DNA of 64,000 nt from Molossus alvarezi (lineage: Eukaryota > Chordata > Mammalia > Chiroptera > Molossidae), in assembly GCA_037176705.1 (NCBI GenBank), contig JBAWUJ010000076.1:186001-250000 (forward strand), read 5' to 3'. Below are positions 58,485 through 64,000 of this stretch, one piece after another (the stretch's first letter is position 1; every line of letters begins with the position of its first letter). The translations under genes and the position numbers were made by a program. The notes under the pieces were generated by a model. That model had not been told where the DNA came from. It ran no database searches and was given only the letters and a program-made list of their open reading frames with translations.

Positions 58485-58605
58485 AAAGCCTACAGCGCCC
58501 GGCATTCCCAGGCGGTCTCCCATCCAAGTCCTGACCGGGCCCGACCCTGCTTAGCTTCCCAGATCCCACGAGATCGGGCGCGTTCAGGGTGGTATGGCCG
58601 GAGAC
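58485..58605 (-). rRNA. 5S rRNA gene, array copy 100
   Basis: Allele U109C. Spacer type I, followed by another U109C gene. Confidence 0.93.
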
Positions 58606-59074
58606 GTTGGCGGCCGCCTCCAGGCGCCCTAAGAGTCCAGCGCCTGGGCTGGCAGCCCCCCGGGCAGCCCCCCGGCCGCCAGGCGGAGCGCGGACCGGCC
58701 CCTCTCAGCTCTCGGGGACCCAGGCGCGCGGTCCGTCCCGCCCAGCCTCGAACCAGGTCCTCACCGCGGAGCTCGGCAGGCCGCGCATGCGCAGTCCAGG
58801 GGCCCCAAGGTCTGCGCCTGGGGGGCCGGGGGGTCCGCCCCACGGGGCTGCGCTGCCCCACCGGCGGGCGCGGGCGCCCGCGAGTTGCGGCGCCTTGCGC
58901 GGCGGCCTGCTGGTGTGCTGCTGGGGCGTGGGGGGTCCCCTCTGGGCCCCAGATTCCCTCGCTCGGCCCCCGGCGTGGGCTGGGGCGCGTGCGTGCGTGG
59001 GCTGCGTGGCCCTCGGCCCGAAGCGCGGCAGGTGCGCAGCTGGCTGGCTGTGGGGGGACCAAAAAGGAGCGGCA

Positions 59075-59195
59075 AAAGCCTACAGCGCCCGGCATTCCCA
59101 GGCGGTCTCCCATCCAAGTCCTGACCGGGCCCGACCCTGCTTAGCTTCCCAGATCCCACGAGATCGGGCGCGTTCAGGGTGGTATGGCCGGAGAC
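59075..59195 (-). rRNA. 5S rRNA gene, array copy 101
   Basis: Allele U109C. Spacer type T. Confidence 0.93.
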
Positions 59196-59665
59196 GTTGG
59201 CGGCCGCCTCCAGGCGCCCTAAGAGTCCAGCGCCTGGGCTGGCAGCCCCCCGGGCAGCCCCCCCGGCCGCCAGGCGGAGCGCGGACCGGCCCCTCTCAGC
59301 TCTCGGGGACCCAGGCGCGCGGTCCGTCCCGCCCAGCCTCGAACCAGGTCCTCACCGCGGAGCTCGGCAGGCCGCGCATGCGCAGTCCAGGGGCCCCAAG
59401 GTCTGCGCCTGGGGGGCCGGGGGGTCCGCCCCACGGGGCTGCGCTGCCCCACCGGCGGGCGCGGGCGCCCGCGAGTTGCGGCGCCTTGCGCGGCGGCCTG
59501 CTGGTGTGCTGCTGGGGCGTGGGGGGTCCCCTCTGGGCCCCAGATTCCCTCGCTCGGCCCCCGGCGTGGGCTGGGGCGCGTGCGTGCGTGGGCTGCGTGG
59601 CCCTCGGCCCGAAGCGCGGCAGGTGCGCAGCTGGCTGACTATGGGGGGACCAAAAAGGAGCGGCA

Positions 59666-59786
59666 AAAGCCTACAGCACCCGGCATTCCCAGGCGGTCTC
59701 CCATCCAAGTCCTGACCGGGCCCGACCCTGCTTAGCTTCCCAGATCCCACGAGATCGGGCGCGTTCAGGGTGGTATGGCCGGAGAC
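59666..59786 (-). rRNA. 5S rRNA gene, array copy 102
   Basis: Consensus allele; GACTAT variant in its 3' flank. Spacer type I. Confidence 0.93.
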
Positions 59787-60255
59787 GTTGGCGGCCGCCT
59801 CCAGGCGCCCTAAGAGTCCAGCGCCTGGGCTGGCAGCCCCCCGGGCAGCCCCCCGGCCGCCAGGCGGAGCGCGGACCGGCCCCTCTCAGCTCTCGGGGAC
59901 CCAGGCGCGCGGTCCGTCCCGCCCAGCCTCGAACCAGGTCCTCACCGCGGAGCTCGGCAGGCCGCGCATGCGCAGTCCAGGGGCCCCAAGGTCTGCGCCT
60001 GGGGGGCCGGGGGGTCCGCCCCACGGGGCTGCGCTGCCCCACCGGCGGGCGCGGGCGCCCGCGAGTTGCGGCGCCTTGCGCGGCGGCCTGCTGGTGTGCT
60101 GCTGGGGCGTGGGGGGTCCCCTCTGGGCCCCAGATTCCCTCGCTCGGCCCCCGGCGTGGGCTGGGGCGCGTGCGTGCGTGGGCTGCGTGGCCCTCGGCCC
60201 GAAGCGCGGCAGGTGCGCAGCTGGCTGGCTGTGGGGGGACCAAAAAGGAGCGGCA

Positions 60256-60376
60256 AAAGCCTACAGCACCCGGCATTCCCAGGCGGTCTCCCATCCAAGT
60301 CCTGACCGGGCCCGACCCTGCTTAGCTTCCCAGATCCCACGAGATCGGGCACGTTCAGGGTGGTATGGCCGGAGAC
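60256..60376 (-). rRNA. 5S rRNA gene, array copy 103
   Basis: Allele C26U (A at 60351). Spacer type Y with distal GACTAT. Confidence 0.93.
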
Positions 60377-60844
60377 GTTGGCGGCCGCCTCCAGGCGCCC
60401 TAAGAGTCCAGCGCCTGGGCTGGCAGCCCCCCGGGCAGCCCCCCGGCCGCCAGGCGGAGCGCGGACCGGCCCCTCTCAGCTCTCGGGGACCCAGGCGCGC
60501 GGTCCGTCCCGCCCAGCCTCGAACCAGGTCCTCACCGCGGAGCTCGGCAGGCCGCGCATGCGCAGTCCAGGGGCCCCAAGGTCTGCGCCTGGGGGGCCGG
60601 GGGTCCGCCCCACGGGGCTGCGCTGCCCCACCGGCGGGCGCGGGCGCCCGCGAGTTGCGGCGCCTTGCGCGGCGGCCTGCTGGTGTGCTGCTGGGGCGTG
60701 GGGGGTCCCCTCTGGGCCCCAGATTCCCTCGCTCGGCCCCCGGCGTGGGCTGGGGCGCGTGCGTGCGTGGGCTGCGTGGCCCTCGGCCCGAAGCGCGGCA
60801 GGTGCGCAGCTGGCTGACTATGGGGGGACCAAAAAGGAGCGGCA

Positions 60845-60965
60845 AAAGCCTACAGCACCCGGCATTCCCAGGCGGTCTCCCATCCAAGTCCTGACCGGGC
60901 CCGACCCTGCTTAGCTTCCCAGATCCCACGAGATCGGGCGCGTTCAGGGTGGTATGGCCGGAGAC
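60845..60965 (-). rRNA. 5S rRNA gene, array copy 104
   Basis: Consensus allele; GACTAT variant in its 3' flank. Spacer type I, followed by a U109C gene. Confidence 0.93.
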
Positions 60966-61434
60966 GTTGGCGGCCGCCTCCAGGCGCCCTAAGAGTCCAG
61001 CGCCTGGGCTGGCAGCCCCCCGGGCAGCCCCCCGGCCGCCAGGCGGAGCGCGGACCGGCCCCTCTCAGCTCTCGGGGACCCAGGCGCGCGGTCCGTCCCG
61101 CCCAGCCTCGAACCAGGTCCTCACCGCGGAGCTCGGCAGGCCGCGCATGCGCAGTCCAGGGGCCCCAAGGTCTGCGCCTGGGGGGCCGGGGGGTCCGCCC
61201 CACGGGGCTGCGCTGCCCCACCGGCGGGCGCGGGCGCCCGCGAGTTGCGGCGCCTTGCGCGGCGGCCTGCTGGTGTGCTGCTGGGGCGTGGGGGGTCCCC
61301 TCTGGGCCCCAGATTCCCTCGCTCGGCCCCCGGCGTGGGCTGGGGCGCGTGCGTGCGTGGGCTGCGTGGCCCTCGGCCCGAAGCGCGGCAGGTGCGCAGC
61401 TGGCTGGCTGTGGGGGGACCAAAAAGGAGCGGCA

Positions 61435-61555
61435 AAAGCCTACAGCGCCCGGCATTCCCAGGCGGTCTCCCATCCAAGTCCTGACCGGGCCCGACCCTGC
61501 TTAGCTTCCCAGATCCCACGAGATCGGGCGCGTTCAGGGTGGTATGGCCGGAGAC
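61435..61555 (-). rRNA. 5S rRNA gene, array copy 105
   Basis: Allele U109C. Spacer type T. Confidence 0.93.
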
Positions 61556-62025
61556 GTTGGCGGCCGCCTCCAGGCGCCCTAAGAGTCCAGCGCCTGGGCT
61601 GGCAGCCCCCCGGGCAGCCCCCCCGGCCGCCAGGCGGAGCGCGGACCGGCCCCTCTCAGCTCTCGGGGACCCAGGCGCGCGGTCCGTCCCGCCCAGCCTC
61701 GAACCAGGTCCTCACCGCGGAGCTCGGCAGGCCGCGCATGCGCAGTCCAGGGGCCCCAAGGTCTGCGCCTGGGGGGCCGGGGGGTCCGCCCCACGGGGCT
61801 GCGCTGCCCCACCGGCGGGCGCGGGCGCCCGCGAGTTGCGGCGCCTTGCGCGGCGGCCTGCTGGTGTGCTGCTGGGGCGTGGGGGGTCCCCTCTGGGCCC
61901 CAGATTCCCTCGCTCGGCCCCCGGCGTGGGCTGGGGCGCGTGCGTGCGTGGGCTGCGTGGCCCTCGGCCCGAAGCGCGGCAGGTGCGCAGCTGGCTGACT
62001 ATGGGGGGACCAAAAAGGAGCGGCA

Positions 62026-62146
62026 AAAGCCTACAGCACCCGGCATTCCCAGGCGGTCTCCCATCCAAGTCCTGACCGGGCCCGACCCTGCTTAGCTTCC
62101 CAGATCCCACGAGATCGGGCGCGTTCAGGGTGGTATGGCCGGAGAC
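62026..62146 (-). rRNA. 5S rRNA gene, array copy 106
   Basis: Consensus allele; GACTAT variant in its 3' flank. Spacer type I with a private A at 62549. Confidence 0.93.
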
Positions 62147-62615
62147 GTTGGCGGCCGCCTCCAGGCGCCCTAAGAGTCCAGCGCCTGGGCTGGCAGCCCC
62201 CCGGGCAGCCCCCCGGCCGCCAGGCGGAGCGCGGACCGGCCCCTCTCAGCTCTCGGGGACCCAGGCGCGCGGTCCGTCCCGCCCAGCCTCGAACCAGGTC
62301 CTCACCGCGGAGCTCGGCAGGCCGCGCATGCGCAGTCCAGGGGCCCCAAGGTCTGCGCCTGGGGGGCCGGGGGGTCCGCCCCACGGGGCTGCGCTGCCCC
62401 ACCGGCGGGCGCGGGCGCCCGCGAGTTGCGGCGCCTTGCGCGGCGGCCTGCTGGTGTGCTGCTGGGGCGTGGGGGGTCCCCTCTGGGCCCCAGATTCCCT
62501 CGCTCGGCCCCCGGCGTGGGCTGGGGCGCGTGCGTGCGTGGGCTGCGTAGCCCTCGGCCCGAAGCGCGGCAGGTGCGCAGCTGGCTGGCTGTGGGGGGAC
62601 CAAAAAGGAGCGGCA

Positions 62616-62736
62616 AAAGCCTACAGCACCCGGCATTCCCAGGCGGTCTCCCATCCAAGTCCTGACCGGGCCCGACCCTGCTTAGCTTCCCAGATCCCAC
62701 GAGATCGGGCGCGTTCAGGGTGGTATGGCCGGAGAC
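62616..62736 (-). rRNA. 5S rRNA gene, array copy 107
   Basis: Consensus allele. Spacer type B, seen elsewhere only in copies 2 and 10. Confidence 0.93.
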
Positions 62737-63206
62737 GTTGGCGGCCGCCTCCAGGCGCCCTAAGAGTCCAGCGCCTGGGCTGGCAGCCCCCCGGGCAGCC
62801 CCCCCGGCCGCCAGGCGGAGCGCGGACCGGCCCCTCTCACCACTCGGGGACCCAGGCGCGCGGTCCGTCCCGCCCAGCCTCGAACCAGGTCCTCACCGCG
62901 GAGCTCGGCAGGCAGCGCATGCGCAGTCCAGGGGCCCCAAGGTCTGCGCCTGGGGGGCCGGGGGTCCGCCCCTCGGGGCTGCGCTGCCCCACCGGCGGGC
63001 GCGGGCGCCCGCGAGTTGCGGCGCCTTGCTCGGCGGCCTGCTGGTGTGCGGCTGGGGCGTGCGGGGATCCCCTCTGGGCCCCAGATTCCCTCGCTCGGCC
63101 CCCGGCGTGGGCTGGGGCGCGTGCGTGCGTGGGCTGCGTGGCCCTCGGCCCGAAGCGCGGCAGGTGCGCAGCTGGCTGGCTGTGGGGGGACCAAAAAGGA
63201 GCGGCA

Positions 63207-63327
63207 AAAGCCTACAGCGCCCGGCATTCCCAGGCGGTCTCCCATCCAAGTCCTGACCGGGCCCGACCCTGCTTAGCTTCCCAGATCCCACGAGATCGGG
63301 CGCGTTCAGGGTGGTATGGCCGGAGAC
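63207..63327 (-). rRNA. 5S rRNA gene, array copy 108
   Basis: Allele U109C. Spacer type C. Confidence 0.93.
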
Positions 63328-63797
63328 GTTGGCGGCCGCCTCCAGGCGCCCTAAGAGTCCAGCGCCTGGGCTGGCAGCCCCCCGGGCAGCCCCCCCGGCC
63401 GCCAGGCGGAGCGCGGACCGGCCCCTCTCAGCTCTCGGGGACCCAGGCGCGCGGTCCGTCCCGCCCAGCCTCGAACCAGGTCCTCACCGCGGAGCTCGGC
63501 AGGCCGCGCATGCGCAGTCCAGGGGCCCCAAGGTCTGCGCCTGGGGGGCCGGGGGTCCGCCCCTCGGGGCTGCGCTGCCCCACCGGCGGGCGCGGGCGCC
63601 CGCGAGTTGCGGCGCCTTGCTCGGCGGCCTGCTGGTGTGCGGCTGGGGCGTGCGGGGATCCCCTCTGGGCCCCAGATTCCCTCGCTCGGCCCCCGGCGTG
63701 GGCTGGGGCGCGTGCGTGCGTGGGCTGCGTGGCCCTCGGCCCGAAGCGCGGCAGGTGCGCAGCTGGCTGGCTGTGGGGGGACCAAAAAGGAGCGGCA

Positions 63798-63918
63798 AAA
63801 GCCTACAGCACCCGGCATTCCCAGGCGGTCTCCCATCCAAGTCCTGACCGGGCCCGACCCTGCTTAGCTTCCCAGATCCCACGAGATCGGGCGCGTTCAG
63901 GGTGGTATGGCCGGAGAC
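63798..63918 (-). rRNA. 5S rRNA gene, array copy 109
   Basis: Consensus allele. Its spacer shares the -2 change with copy 4 (C at 63920) and is cut at the window end after about 80 bp; the C6 run is visible, so type D. Confidence 0.93.
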
Positions 63919-64000
63919 GCTGGCGGCCGCCTCCAGGCGCCCTAAGAGTCCAGCGCCTGGGCTGGCAGCCCCCCGGGCAGCCCCCCGGCCGCCAGGCGGA

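Larger units (their letters stand above)
1..64000 (-). repeat. 5S rDNA tandem array, 109 head-to-tail units of about 591 bp
   Basis: The whole window is a direct tandem repeat; all units point to the minus strand. A unit is gene n plus the spacer upstream of it (higher coordinates). Spacer codes, positions relative to gene +1, + strand bases: A, C7 run at -63/-69, C at -178, G6 run and A at -238, no BamHI site. I, as A but C6. T, H, K are A, A and I with GACTAT 25-28 nt beyond the next gene; H and Q also have G at -40. C, G5 and T at -238, T at -295, G at -315, BamHI site near -330. B, L, M, R, J are C-like with A at -178; B has C-104/A-106; M, R, J have A-106; R and J also A-131; J has GCTTGC near -327. 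F, T at -64, A-178, altered palindrome, A-402. G, C-like with G at -40 and a G8 run. E and P, G8/G9 runs with private changes. N, O, S, U, V, X, Y are mixtures. Confidence 0.97.

Noticed and set aside
1..64000. CRISPR array or other spacer-repeat system.
   Set aside because: Repeats are 121 bp with about 470-bp spacers that are almost identical to each other; the repeat is a 5S gene.
1..64000. A 5S-derived SINE family.
   Set aside because: The copies are strictly tandem with shared spacer and D box; no A-rich tails, target-site duplications or attached tRNA or LINE-like parts are seen.
1..64000. Bacterial or plastid rRNA cluster.
   Set aside because: No 16S or 23S is present, and the 5S has the eukaryotic A box, intermediate element, C box and T-run terminator.
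1..64000. Bird or amphibian 5S array (chicken has a 0.6-kb 5S repeat class).
   Set aside because: The 5' part of the gene (GTCT start, CCATACC, CTGAACGCG) agrees with the mammalian form and differs from the chicken and frog forms as I recall them. This rests on memory, so other vertebrates are not fully excluded.

Overview
The window is one uninterrupted head-to-tail tandem array of a 5S ribosomal RNA repeat unit. It holds 109 gene copies, all on the minus strand; the first is cut by the window edge, and the spacer of the last is cut by the other edge. Mean spacing is 590.9 bp (63,813 bp over 108 intervals, range 589-594). Each unit is a 121-bp 5S gene plus about 470 bp of very GC-rich spacer. 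I see no protein gene, tRNA, transposon, CRISPR array or non-array flank.

The source is a vertebrate nuclear genome, most likely a mammal. The RNA matches the mammalian 5S consensus (recalled from memory) at 113 of 121 positions with no indel. It shares the mammalian 5' end rather than the bird or frog forms. At exactly -32 to -21 it carries a D-box-like element, as in human 5S genes. The internal control region (A box, intermediate element, C box) is almost unchanged, and T4 and T5 runs end each gene. Eight substitutions against the mammalian consensus are fixed in every copy (A5C, C39G, U40G, C46G, U69C, U73C, U76G, A103G). Several should disturb helix I, helix III and loop E. The array therefore looks promoter-competent but encodes an unusual 5S RNA: a lineage-specific variant 5S, or a 5S-derived macrosatellite that kept its polymerase III signals.

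Among the 108 complete genes, 65 have the array consensus, 29 carry U109C, 10 carry A42U, 3 carry C26U (the partial copy 1 also does) and 1 carries A23U. Spacers fall into about two dozen haplotypes, labelled A-Y in the feature list. Their order reveals segmental duplications. The largest is a 14-unit block of 8,269 bp repeated directly (36046-44314 and 44315-52583). Others are 8-unit blocks at offsets of 11,230 and 12,417 bp, a 5-unit block at 4,136 bp and a 4-unit block at 2,366 bp. The last three units repeat the haplotype order of units 2-4 at a distance of 62,040 bp.

Layout: about 3-36 kb is rich in spacer types E, F, G, J, M and P and holds all A42U genes. About 36-62 kb is dominated by types I, T, R and C. 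The last 1.4 kb returns to the start haplotypes. Long open frames in all directions result from a GC-rich unit whose usual length (591) is divisible by three; I do not consider them genes. Counts and comparisons were made by eye.
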